A stretch of DNA of 9,663 nt from JALVIU01 sp964462295. Its GTDB lineage: Bacteria; Atribacterota; JALVIU01. The stretch lies in the NCBI GenBank assembly GCA_964462295.1, contig CAYWXH010000068.1, positions 1 through 9,663 of the forward strand, read 5' to 3'. Position numbers and translations under genes: made by a program. Shown piece after piece: positions 1 through 6,360 of the stretch; position 1 is the first letter of the stretch, and each line of letters begins with the position of its first letter. The notes under the pieces are model-generated. The model did not search any database, was not told where the DNA came from, and saw nothing but the letters and a program-made list of their open reading frames with translations.

Positions 1-10
1 GGGCCGAAAA

Positions 11-53
11 AGAGAGATTGCTTCGGCCCCTGACGGGGCCTCGCAATGACAAG
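11..53. repeat. Full-length hairpin intergenic repeat, copy 1
   Basis: This is an inverted repeat with outer arms ATTGC (17-21) and GCAAT (43-47), and inner arms GGCCCC (25-30) and GGGGCC (35-40) around a TGAC loop. It is preceded by AAGAGAG and followed by GACAAG. It belongs by appearance to the widespread bacterial intergenic repeats that end in CGCAATGAC, which are mobile-like and non-coding. A competing fold is possible because GGGCCGAA (1-8) pairs perfectly with TTCGGCCC (22-29). The function is unknown. Confidence 0.8.
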
Positions 54-70
54 ACTTGGGGGAACGCAAA

Positions 71-113
71 AAGAGAGATTGCCACGCCTCCTGCGGAGGC
101 TCGCAATGACAAG
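71..113. repeat. Full-length hairpin intergenic repeat, copy 2
   Basis: This is the second complete copy, starting 60 bp after copy 1, with the same outer arms ATTGC (78-82) and GCAAT (103-107). The inner arms are GCCTCC (86-91) and GGAGGC (95-100) around a TGC loop. The inner stem differs in sequence from copy 1 but stays fully paired, so the two copies differ by compensatory changes. The tail GCAATGACAAG also serves as the first unit of the short tandem array that follows. Confidence 0.8.
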
Positions 114-338
114 TGAGGGGAAGACCGCGCAATGACAAGAAAGGATGGGACTCGCAATGACAAGAGAAGGAAAGGCTGCACAATGACAAGAAAGGGGAAG
201 AGCGCGCAATGACGCAAAGGGAAAGAGCAGGAGACTCGAAATGGCGAAATAGGAAAAGAGCGCGCAATGACAAGAAGAGAAAGACCGTGCAAGGACAAGA
301 AAGAGAGGACTTATAATGACAAGCGAAGGAGGCTACAG
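103..338. repeat. Degenerate tandem array, period about 25-26 bp
   Basis: About nine units begin with GCAATGACAAG or a decayed form of it, at about 103, 129, 154, 180, 206, 238, 264, 289 and 313. Spacings are 26, 25, 26, 26, 32, 26, 25 and 24 bp. The rest of each unit is purine-rich, roughly AAAGGGGAAGACCGC. Units at 238 and 289 carry substitutions (GAAATGGCG and GCAAGGAC), so the array is old or unconstrained. The core matches the right end of the two hairpin repeats just upstream, so the array probably arose by duplication of that end. The unit is too short and the intervening sequence too regular for a CRISPR. No convincing reading frame is present. Confidence 0.75.
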
Positions 339-363
339 GGTAACGAAAAAGAAGGAAAGTAGC

Positions 364-396
364 GGGGATAACAAGTGAAGAAGGTCACTTATCCCC
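364..396. repeat. Bulged inverted repeat
   Basis: GGGGAT (364-369) and AAGTGA (373-378) pair with TCACTT (385-390) and ATCCCC (391-396). This gives 12 base pairs with a 3-nt bulge (AAC) on the left and a 6-nt loop. No T-tract follows on the plus strand, so it does not look like an intrinsic terminator in that direction. TACAGGG (334-340) can alternatively pair with CCCTGTA (395-401). It sits just beyond the lsrB terminator on the minus strand and its role is unknown. Confidence 0.5.
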
Positions 397-412
397 CTGT
401 AATCGTTATACA

Positions 413-444
413 AATAAAAAAGGCGGGATATATATCCCGCCTTT
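413..444 (-). terminator. Intrinsic terminator of the lsrACDB operon
   Basis: A perfect 26-bp palindrome at 419-444 has arms AAAGGCGGGAT and ATCCCGCCTTT. It begins 14 bp beyond the lsrB stop codon in the direction of minus-strand transcription. On the minus strand the stem runs into TTTTTTATTTG (411-421), the expected U-tract. The plus-strand side has only a short T run, so it should act mainly on the minus strand. It closes the transporter operon and separates it from the repeat region. Confidence 0.9.
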
Positions 445-458
445 AGAATCCTACTAAA

Positions 459-1511
459 TTAGAAGTTGTATTTGTCTATATTGTATCTTGTGAATATAAG
501 TCTTTCTGGGAGTAAGATAATACCATTATCTTTTCTGTTTGCAACCTTTGGATTTTCGTACATTTCTCCACCCTGGCGCTTATTAGGTATAACCTTCCAA
601 TCACCCAACAATCCAGGAACCTTAAAGGATGTACCTACCTCAATTTTCTCACCCTTTAGAAGTTTGTAAGCTACATAGATAGCTGCAGCACCTTGGTCTC
701 CACAATCCCAAAGTCCACCCTGGAGAACGGTATTTCTCTTTATGTACTGTTTAATGGTGCTTGGTGTTGTAAATCCTACAACGATTACCTTTCCACTCAT
801 GCCAAGGTTCTCAACAGCCTTTGCCTGTCCTGGGAATGCTGTGGAGTCAGGACAAATAATTGCATTTACATCTGGATAGGTCTTTAAGATCTGCTCACCA
901 ACAGATACTGCCTTTGGGAAGTTCATATCAGAGTACTGTGTTGTTACGATTTCCCAATCAGGATGCTCTTCTTTTATAATCTTCTTTGCAAATCTTACCC
1001 AAGAATTCTGGTCTGTTACTGTTGGAGAAGAGTAATGGAATGCAACCTTTAATTTGCCATGCCATGTTCCAAGCTGGTTTGTTACCATTGTAACGAGAAG
1101 TCTTCCAAGGATATCAGGTGTACCCTGGTTTACATAGAAGGTACGATAGTTAGGATCAACATCAGAGTCCCATGTTACAATCTTTACACCACGTGCCATA
1201 GCTCTCTTTAATGCCTGATTCAATCCTTTTGGATCAAGTGCAGAAAGGACTATTGCATCATAACCCTGGTTTACAAATGTGTTTATAAACTTTACTTGTT
1301 CTGCAACTGATGCCTGTGCAGGTCCATCATACTTTACTTCTACACCTAACTTTTTACCCATTGCTACTGCATGTGCACCTGCTACTTCAAAGAATGTGTT
1401 TCCAATAATCTTTGGAAGGAAAGCAATCTTAAACTTCTTCTCTGCAAATGCAGAAACACTAAGTGCCAAAACCAATAAAACTACTAAACTCAAAACCAAT
1501 ACCTTTTTCAT
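459..1511 (-). CDS. lsrB: AI-2 periplasmic binding protein LsrB
   Basis: This is the periplasmic receptor that captures AI-2 and delivers it to the LsrACD importer. The 350-residue protein opens with a signal peptide (K2, K3, a hydrophobic core to about residue 20, and likely cleavage after SAFA at residue 23). There is no lipobox cysteine. The mature part is a type-1 periplasmic binding fold and tracks enterobacterial LsrB closely: FLPK (31-34), FVNQGYDAI (79-87), TWDSD (113-117), YSSPTVTDQN (160-169), PDWEIVTTQ (184-192) and ILLPERLIF near the C-terminus. Residues matching the known AI-2 contacts are K34, D115, D167, Q168 and P221; the sixth contact, Ala in LsrB, is S223 here. The ATG has a strong AGGAGG site (1520-1525) 8 nt upstream. 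It is the last gene of the operon, 81 nt beyond lsrD, with no clear internal promoter. Another five-carbon ligand is possible, but the neighbours argue for AI-2. Confidence 0.93.
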   Translation of the reverse strand: MKKVLVLSLVVLLVLALSVSAFAEKKFKIAFLPKIIGNTFFEVAGAHAVAMGKKLGVEVKYDGPAQASVAEQVKFINTFVNQGYDAIVLSALDPKGLNQALKRAMARGVKIVTWDSDVDPNYRTFYVNQGTPDILGRLLVTMVTNQLGTWHGKLKVAFHYSSPTVTDQNSWVRFAKKIIKEEHPDWEIVTTQYSDMNFPKAVSVGEQILKTYPDVNAIICPDSTAFPGQAKAVENLGMSGKVIVVGFTTPSTIKQYIKRNTVLQGGLWDCGDQGAAAIYVAYKLLKGEKIEVGTSFKVPGLLGDWKVIPNKRQGGEMYENPKVANRKDNGIILLPERLIFTRYNIDKYNF

Positions 1512-1592
1512 AAATTTAACCTCCTTTTTTTAGTTAAAACCATCTTTTTTATTAAGGGAAATAAAGTGGTAGTGTTCCTCTTATCACCCCCT

Positions 1593-2597
1593 TCAACCTT
1601 TTGTAGATGTCTCCTTAACAGCCCGTTTATTTTTAATATTTGTAGATATAACTTCCCAGAAATATCTACCAGATATAGATGCTATCAATACAAAACCCAA
1701 AAATACATTTGTCTGATGTGATGTAATATTTATCATCTGGAGTCCATATTTGAGATACCCTATCAAAAGGCTTGCAAAAAATGTTCCTACAATGCTTCCT
1801 TCACCACCATATATGTTAGCACCACCAAGTACCGCACAAGTAATAACGGTAAGTGGGGCATCTGCACCGAGGTCTGAACGGGCAGAGGTAAAATATGAGG
1901 CAAGAAGTATCCCGGATATAGCAGCACCAAGTCCAGATAAGGCATAATTGTAAATAATAGTTTTACTTACATTTATACCTGTATATCTTGCAGCTTGAGG
2001 ATTCATCCCTATTAGAAATAGATATCTTCCAAATTTGGTTTTATGAAGTAGTATATAAAACACTATGACGAGGAAAAGGAGTATCCATACAGGATTAGGA
2101 ATATTAAATATTGTGCCATTTGCTATATTTATAAAGGAATCTGGAAAACCTCCAATTCCTTCAAAACCTGTAGAACCTGCAAGGCCAGAAAGGGTAAGCG
2201 CAAGACCTGCAAAGAGAAAGCTCCCACCAAGGGTAATAACCAATGGGTTTACCTGTGTTATAAGGATCAGTGCCCCGTTTAAGGCACCCGATAAGATACC
2301 TGTACCAAGTCCAAGGGCTATTGCAAGCGCTATGTTTGAAGTCTTTATCCATACAAGCCCTGTAATGATAGAGGAAAGTCCCATAATAGAACCAACAGAT
2401 ATATCTATACCTCCTGAGACAATTATAAGTGTCATAGGTAGTGCAGCGATTGCTATGTATAGAAAATCCCCTACACTGTATAATAGATTCATGGTATTTA
2501 AAAATCTTGAATTCAGACTGCCAAATATGACAAACTCTGCTACTATAAGTAGGACAAGAGTAGACTGCCAGTTAAATAATTTCCCCATTTTACGCAT
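1593..2597 (-). CDS. lsrD: AI-2 import permease LsrD
   Basis: This is the second membrane subunit of the AI-2 ABC importer and forms the channel with LsrC. It is a BPD_transp_2 (ribose/CUT2-type) permease with about eight to ten hydrophobic segments. Stretches shared with enterobacterial LsrD include ALPMTLIIVSGGIDISVGS, VNPLVITLG, GFEGIGGFPDSF, SYFTSARSDLGA and VLGGANIYGGEGSIVGT. I chose the ATG at 2597 (334 aa). An in-frame GTG at 2606 would add three residues, but that GTG forms the last bases of the ribosome-binding sequence AGAGGGTG (2604-2611), which is correctly spaced for the ATG. With this start the gene overlaps the end of lsrC by 8 nt, which implies translational coupling. A further ATG at 2588 is less well placed. 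The C-terminus is basic and probably cytoplasmic. Confidence 0.92.
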   Translation of the reverse strand: MRKMGKLFNWQSTLVLLIVAEFVIFGSLNSRFLNTMNLLYSVGDFLYIAIAALPMTLIIVSGGIDISVGSIMGLSSIITGLVWIKTSNIALAIALGLGTGILSGALNGALILITQVNPLVITLGGSFLFAGLALTLSGLAGSTGFEGIGGFPDSFINIANGTIFNIPNPVWILLFLVIVFYILLHKTKFGRYLFLIGMNPQAARYTGINVSKTIIYNYALSGLGAAISGILLASYFTSARSDLGADAPLTVITCAVLGGANIYGGEGSIVGTFFASLLIGYLKYGLQMINITSHQTNVFLGFVLIASISGRYFWEVISTNIKNKRAVKETSTKG

Positions 2598-3630
2598 TTT
2601 CTGCACCCTCTAATTCTCTTTTTCTCAAAAGGTATTCTTGTTTTATGGCCTCTTCTATCTCCCTTTCCTTTTCCCGTTTTAAGTATATCTGGATCCTAGA
2701 TGTAATAACTACTATGAGGAGGAGTAAAAATCCAGATATTACATTATTCCAATATGCTGGTACCTTGAAGAATACAAGGGAATATTTGATAGTCTGGAGT
2801 AATAATGCACCAAGTGCTGCACCCAATACATTTCCCGTACCACCCATAAGGCTTATCCCACCGATTACAGCGGCAGCTATGGCATGGGTTTCCATACCCA
2901 TCCCTGCCTGTGTAGGAATAGTTCCAATCTGAGAGATGTATATAAGTGCTGCAATCCCTGAAAAAAGTCCTGATATGGTAAATGCAGAGAGTACCACCTT
3001 TTTGGTAGGTATCCCCAAAAGGCGAGCACCTTCATGGCTATTTCCCGTCGCATATAAGAATCTTCCCCATGTAGCCTTTGAGAAAAAGATCCAAAGGATT
3101 ACAAGGAAGACAATCATCATCCAGATAGGATTGTAAAGTCCTAAAACCTTCGTTCTTGAGAAATTCAAATACCATTCAGGGACTGTATCTATCCAACTTC
3201 CACCTGTATAGAGTGTAAGAATACCTCTAAACATGGCCATTGTACCCAAGGTCATAATGATAGATGGGACACCACCATATGCCACACCCAAACCGTTAAA
3301 CAGCCCACCCAATACACCTGTTCCTAATGTAATAAGTAAGAATATCAATATAGAAGGGTGGTCTGTACTGTTTAGGTATGTAGCCCCAAAGGTTGCAGCA
3401 AGACCTAAAAGGCTTCCCACAGATACATCTATATTTTTTGTTATAATTACCCCACTTATCCCCATAGTAATGAGTGTAAGCATGGCACCATTAAATAGAA
3501 TTCTTACAACAGTATCTACCCTTACAAATGCAGGGTTTTTAAGACCCATAGAAAAGAAATAAATAATTATAATAGCTATAGTTAGGACTTCAGGTCTTTT
3601 TAATATAATATTGGTTATCTTTTTTCTCAT
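2590..3630 (-). CDS. lsrC: AI-2 import permease LsrC
   Basis: This is the first membrane subunit of the AI-2 ABC importer, a BPD_transp_2 permease of 346 aa (enterobacterial LsrC is about 340). It has multiple hydrophobic helices and diagnostic stretches NIDVSVGSLLGL, VPSIIMTLGT, RGILTLYTGGSWI, GRFLYATGN, GARLLGIPT, SQIGTIPTQAG and AAVIGGISLMGGTGNVLGA. The last ~35 residues form a highly charged Lys/Glu/Arg tail that is probably a cytoplasmic helix. The ATG lies 6 nt after the lsrA stop, with its ribosome-binding site AAGGGGG inside the end of lsrA. Its own end overlaps lsrD. Similarity to LsrC rather than LsrD, plus the order A-C-D-B, decides which permease is which. Confidence 0.92.
   Translation of the reverse strand: MRKKITNIILKRPEVLTIAIIIIYFFSMGLKNPAFVRVDTVVRILFNGAMLTLITMGISGVIITKNIDVSVGSLLGLAATFGATYLNSTDHPSILIFLLITLGTGVLGGLFNGLGVAYGGVPSIIMTLGTMAMFRGILTLYTGGSWIDTVPEWYLNFSRTKVLGLYNPIWMMIVFLVILWIFFSKATWGRFLYATGNSHEGARLLGIPTKKVVLSAFTISGLFSGIAALIYISQIGTIPTQAGMGMETHAIAAAVIGGISLMGGTGNVLGAALGALLLQTIKYSLVFFKVPAYWNNVISGFLLLLIVVITSRIQIYLKREKEREIEEAIKQEYLLRKRELEGAENA
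2604..2611 (-). promoter_or_regulatory. Ribosome-binding site deciding the lsrD start
   Basis: Read on the minus strand this is AGAGGGTG, 6 nt before the ATG at 2597. The longest open frame would start at the GTG inside this motif, leaving no spacing for a ribosome, so the ATG is preferred. Confidence 0.6.
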
Positions 3631-3636
3631 TCTTTA

Positions 3637-5160
3637 CTATGCCCCCTTTAAATAGCCAAAAGATGCAAATGTTACATTTTCTAAAGTAATGTCAGGGGGT
3701 TTAAGTTCTGAAATGGTTCTCCCCTGATACATAACAACCACCCTATCACTTAATGTGACAATCTCCTCAAAATCAGAGGATATAAGGAGGATACTCAACC
3801 CCTCTTTGGAAAGCTTTCTTATACTTGCATAGATCTCTTTTCTGGCATTTGCATCTATCCCACGGGTAGGTTCATCAAGTATAAGTACTTTCGGTGTTGC
3901 AGCAAGCCATTTACCCAATACAACCTTTTGTTGGTTACCACCGGAAAGATACATAATCTTCTGATCTTCTCCTGTAGTTTTTATGTTCAACATCTTTATA
4001 AAATCACGAGCTATCCGCTTCTCTTTGTTATCATTTAAGAATATTTTAAAGAGTTTGAAAAGAATAGAAGAGCTTGTATTCTCTTTTATACTTGCATTTA
4101 AAAATCCACCATGTAGATGTCTATCTTCTGGGAGGTATACGATACCATATTTTATTGCCTGTTGCGGATTCTTTATATTTATCTCTTTCCCCTCTAACAG
4201 CACCTTTCCAGATATCTTTCTCGTAATCCCAAAAAGTGCCTCTGCAAATTCTGTCCTCCCTGCACCAACTACACCTGTAAGGCCCAAAATCTCACCCTTT
4301 GATATCTTTAAAGAAACATCAAAAAAGCCTTTTCCTGCCATATGTTCCACTTCTAGTACATATTTCTCTTGCGAATGAGTAGGAAGGGTCTCTATCTTTT
4401 TCTGTATCTGTGTCTTATCTATCTTTTCCTCACTACCATTTTCCCCCACCGTAGGAACCATGATCTTTATAATATTTTCTAATGTATAGCTTGCTATAGG
4501 TCCTTCAGATACAATCTCTCCATTTTTTAGTATAGTAAGTTCATCTACTATATCAAAAAGCTCTTGAAGTCTGTGGGTAATATAGATAAATGCAATATTT
4601 TTTTCCTCTTTTAGTGATTTAATAGTTTCAAATAAGGCATCAACTTCTCTAGATGTAAGTGCAGAGGTAGGTTCATCAAGTATAATTACGGCACTTTCTC
4701 TTACAAGACCCTTTATAAGCTCTACCAATTGTTGTTTTGCAATGGTAAGGTCCGCACCTATCTGATCCAATTTAAAATCACATTTGAGTGCAGTCATTAG
4801 TTCCTTTATTTTTTTCAGATAAAGAGGTCTATTCTTTTTTGGAGTACCAAGGAGTATATTCTCTTCTATAGTAAGAAAAGGAAAAAGTGCAGGTTCTTGT
4901 GGTACAAGATATATACCCTTAAGATGGGCATCATGTGGATTTTTAATCTTCTCTTTCTGTCCCCTTATCCAAATCTCACCTTCATCTGGTTGATGAACAC
5001 CGGAGAGGATCTTCATAAGGGTGGATTTGCCGGCCCCATTTCCTCCAACAAGGCCGTGGACCACTCCAGCCCTCAATGAGAAGTTTACATTTTTAAGGAC
5101 AGGAACACCTACAAAGGCTTTACTTATATTTTTGAGCTCTATAATCTTCTCGTTTTCCAT
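3637..5160 (-). CDS. lsrA: AI-2 importer ATP-binding protein LsrA
   Basis: This is the fused double ATPase that powers AI-2 import through LsrC and LsrD at the inner face of the membrane. It has 507 aa, against about 511 in E. coli LsrA. In domain 1 the Walker A motif is GGNGAGKST (39-47), the signature is degenerate (LTIAKQQ, 138-144), Walker B is VIILDEP (158-164) and the switch histidine is H196. A charged linker of about 30 residues follows. Domain 2 has a degenerate Walker A, GVVGAGRT (296-303), lacking the usual lysine, but a canonical signature LSGGNQQ (405-411) and Walker B LILDEP (426-431). This pairing of one complete and one degenerate site is normal in CUT2 sugar importers such as RbsA. 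It is the first gene of the minus-strand operon. The ATG has AAAGGA (5169-5174) 8 nt upstream, after a 5' leader of about 96 nt. Confidence 0.93.
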   Translation of the reverse strand: MENEKIIELKNISKAFVGVPVLKNVNFSLRAGVVHGLVGGNGAGKSTLMKILSGVHQPDEGEIWIRGQKEKIKNPHDAHLKGIYLVPQEPALFPFLTIEENILLGTPKKNRPLYLKKIKELMTALKCDFKLDQIGADLTIAKQQLVELIKGLVRESAVIILDEPTSALTSREVDALFETIKSLKEEKNIAFIYITHRLQELFDIVDELTILKNGEIVSEGPIASYTLENIIKIMVPTVGENGSEEKIDKTQIQKKIETLPTHSQEKYVLEVEHMAGKGFFDVSLKISKGEILGLTGVVGAGRTEFAEALFGITRKISGKVLLEGKEINIKNPQQAIKYGIVYLPEDRHLHGGFLNASIKENTSSSILFKLFKIFLNDNKEKRIARDFIKMLNIKTTGEDQKIMYLSGGNQQKVVLGKWLAATPKVLILDEPTRGIDANARKEIYASIRKLSKEGLSILLISSDFEEIVTLSDRVVVMYQGRTISELKPPDITLENVTFASFGYLKGA

Positions 5161-5203
5161 AGTAAATATCCTTTACATAAGTTTTTTAATTTTACAAATG
5201 TAG

Positions 5204-5212
5204 AACACTTGA
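5204..5212. repeat. AACACTTGA element, copy in the lsrA leader
   Basis: The 9-mer AACACTTGA occurs here and again at 5326-5334. Including flanks the two copies share 12 of 14 bases (TnTAnAACACTTGA). This copy lies about 44-52 nt downstream of the inferred lsrA start site; the other overlaps the -35 box of the lsrR promoter. One element per promoter suits a regulator binding site, with LsrR the obvious candidate, but two copies of a 9-mer are thin evidence. Confidence 0.3.
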
Positions 5213-5262
5213 AAAAATGAATAACTAAATTTTAAAACTATCTTAATGTGGAATTTTCTTGT

Positions 5263-5291
5263 ATTATAGCCTATATAAATTTTATTGTCAA
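5263..5291 (-). promoter_or_regulatory. Promoter of lsrACDB
   Basis: On the minus strand there is TTGACA (5291-5286), a 17-bp spacer, then TATAAT (5268-5263), a perfect match to the sigma-70/sigma-A consensus. The inferred start is near A5256, leaving about 96 nt of leader before lsrA. TATAG-C-CTATA (5265-5275), an 11-bp imperfect palindrome, overlaps the -10 box. A perfect promoter suggests high expression once repression is lifted. Confidence 0.85.
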
Positions 5292-5322
5292 GGACTTTCA
5301 AAAATTTTTTTAAACTTTTTTC

Positions 5323-5357
5323 TATAACACTTGACTCACAATATAAAAAATGTTATA
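5323..5357. promoter_or_regulatory. Candidate LsrR operator dyad
   Basis: TATAACA (5323-5329) and its exact inverse TGTTATA (5351-5357) are separated by 21 bp. One arm sits beside the -35 box and the other overlaps the -10 box of the lsrR promoter, so a protein bound to both arms would block polymerase. SorC-family regulators bind extended symmetrical sites as oligomers. The arms are AT-rich and short, so chance is possible. The second AACACTTGA copy (5326-5334) overlaps the left arm. Confidence 0.4.
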
Positions 5358-5359
5358 AT
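5331..5359 (+). promoter_or_regulatory. Promoter of lsrR-lsrK-cupin-lsrF
   Basis: TTGACT (5331-5336), a 17-bp spacer and TATAAT (5354-5359) are preceded by TGT, giving an extended -10. The inferred start is near A5366, leaving a leader of about 23 nt before lsrR. Its -35 box is about 40 bp from the -35 box of the divergent lsrA promoter. The gap holds A- and T-tracts (5300-5320) that may be bent DNA or serve both promoters as UP-like elements. Confidence 0.85.
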
Positions 5360-5388
5360 CAGTACAAATCTTAAATGGGGATTAGCAT

Positions 5389-6345
5389 ATGTCAGGAGAA
5401 AAAATAGATAGGATAAATACTTCAATAAGTGATTACCTAGAAACAGAAGAGGCAATGGCAAGGATAAGTTGGTACTACTACAAACAAGGGATGACACAGA
5501 CTGCCATTGCAAAAAAACTAAATACCAATCGTATAAAGATTATGAAGATACTGGAACGTGCAAAAGATAAAGGTATAGTAGAGATTAGGATAAAAAGAAA
5601 ATACCAGAACATATTAGAAGTGGAAAAAGAGCTTATACAAAAATTCGGTCTTCTGGATGCAATGGTAATTCCTCATAACGAAAGTGCAGACCTTAATGAG
5701 TGTATAGGGATGGCGGCAGCACAATATCTCGGTATGGTGCTTAAAAACGGTGATGTTATAGGAATCGGGTGGGGGGATACTGTATCAAAAACCATAAGAC
5801 ACCTTTCCCTCGACCATCTTAAGGATTTCTATATCGTATCACTTACAGGAGGGGTACTCTCTTTTGTATATGAAGGGGCCTTTTTTGGAAAATACTCCAA
5901 AAATATAAGAATCCTTCCGGCACCACTTCTCGTATCTAACGAGAAAGTGGCAAAAGCTATTTATGACGAACCAGAGGTAAAGGCTATTATAAATATGGTA
6001 AAGATAACAAATTATGCCCTGATAGGTGTAGGGGCCCTAAGCCCTAGGGCCACTATAATAAGAGAGGGTTATATTACAGAAGATGAGTTTGCATTACTTA
6101 GACAAAGGGGTGTTATTGGAGATATTTTGGGACAATTTTTCGACAAAGATGGAAATAGGGTCCCATATGATACAGATAAAAGACTTATAGCATATCCTAT
6201 AGAAAAGATAAGAGAGATACCAAATGTTATAGGGGTTGCAGGTGGTGCACATAAGGTAGCCGCTATACGAGCAGCCCTTATAGGAAAATATATAAAGATC
6301 CTTATTACAGATGAAAATACGGCATATAAACTTTTAAATACATAA
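5389..6345 (+). CDS. lsrR: Lsr operon repressor LsrR (SorC family)
   Basis: This transcriptional repressor is released by phospho-AI-2. Its 318 aa compare with 317 in E. coli LsrR. An N-terminal helix-turn-helix lies at about 24-68, with ARISWYYYKQGMTQ matching LsrR ARIAWFYYHDGLTQ. The C-terminal effector domain has the sugar-phosphate-isomerase-like fold of the family: GIGWGDT (125-131), SLTGGV (151-156), ILPAPL (175-180), GVGALS (213-218), TIIREGYI (222-229), GDILGQFF (244-251), GVAGG, and ITDENTA near the end. D245 in GDILG is the likely counterpart of an effector-contacting Asp in LsrR. The ATG is preceded by a modest GGGG (5377-5380) site. It heads the plus-strand operon, so it probably represses itself and the divergent transporter operon from 5161-5388. 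Confidence 0.92.
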   Translation: MSGEKIDRINTSISDYLETEEAMARISWYYYKQGMTQTAIAKKLNTNRIKIMKILERAKDKGIVEIRIKRKYQNILEVEKELIQKFGLLDAMVIPHNESADLNECIGMAAAQYLGMVLKNGDVIGIGWGDTVSKTIRHLSLDHLKDFYIVSLTGGVLSFVYEGAFFGKYSKNIRILPAPLLVSNEKVAKAIYDEPEVKAIINMVKITNYALIGVGALSPRATIIREGYITEDEFALLRQRGVIGDILGQFFDKDGNRVPYDTDKRLIAYPIEKIREIPNVIGVAGGAHKVAAIRAALIGKYIKILITDENTAYKLLNT

Positions 6346-6360
6346 AAGGGTGATGAAATT

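Noticed and set aside
103..338. Possible CRISPR array
   Set aside because: The unit is only about 25 bp with an 11-bp core, the filler between cores is similar from unit to unit rather than unique, and no cas genes are near.
1512..1592. Possible separate promoter or attenuator before lsrB
   Set aside because: No -35/-10 pair with acceptable spacing and no convincing hairpin were found. The strong ribosome-binding site is enough to explain higher LsrB output.
2065..2613. 182-codon open frame on the plus strand opposite lsrD
   Set aside because: It lies antisense to a clearly recognised permease, its protein is Pro/Arg/Ile-rich with no recognisable motif, and it has no plausible ribosome-binding site or promoter. 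It is a codon-bias shadow.
3983..4378. 131-codon open frame opposite lsrA
   Set aside because: It overlaps the second ATPase domain of lsrA on the other strand and has no features of its own.
5161..5388. CRP-type site in the divergent region, as in E. coli lsr
   Set aside because: No TGTGA-N6-TCACA or near match is visible. TCACA at 5336-5340 lacks a partner half at the right distance.
6033..6051. GC-rich inverted repeat GGCCCTA/TAGGGCC inside lsrR
   Set aside because: It lies in coding sequence for the conserved GALSPRA segment of LsrR and has no T-tract after it, so it is probably incidental.
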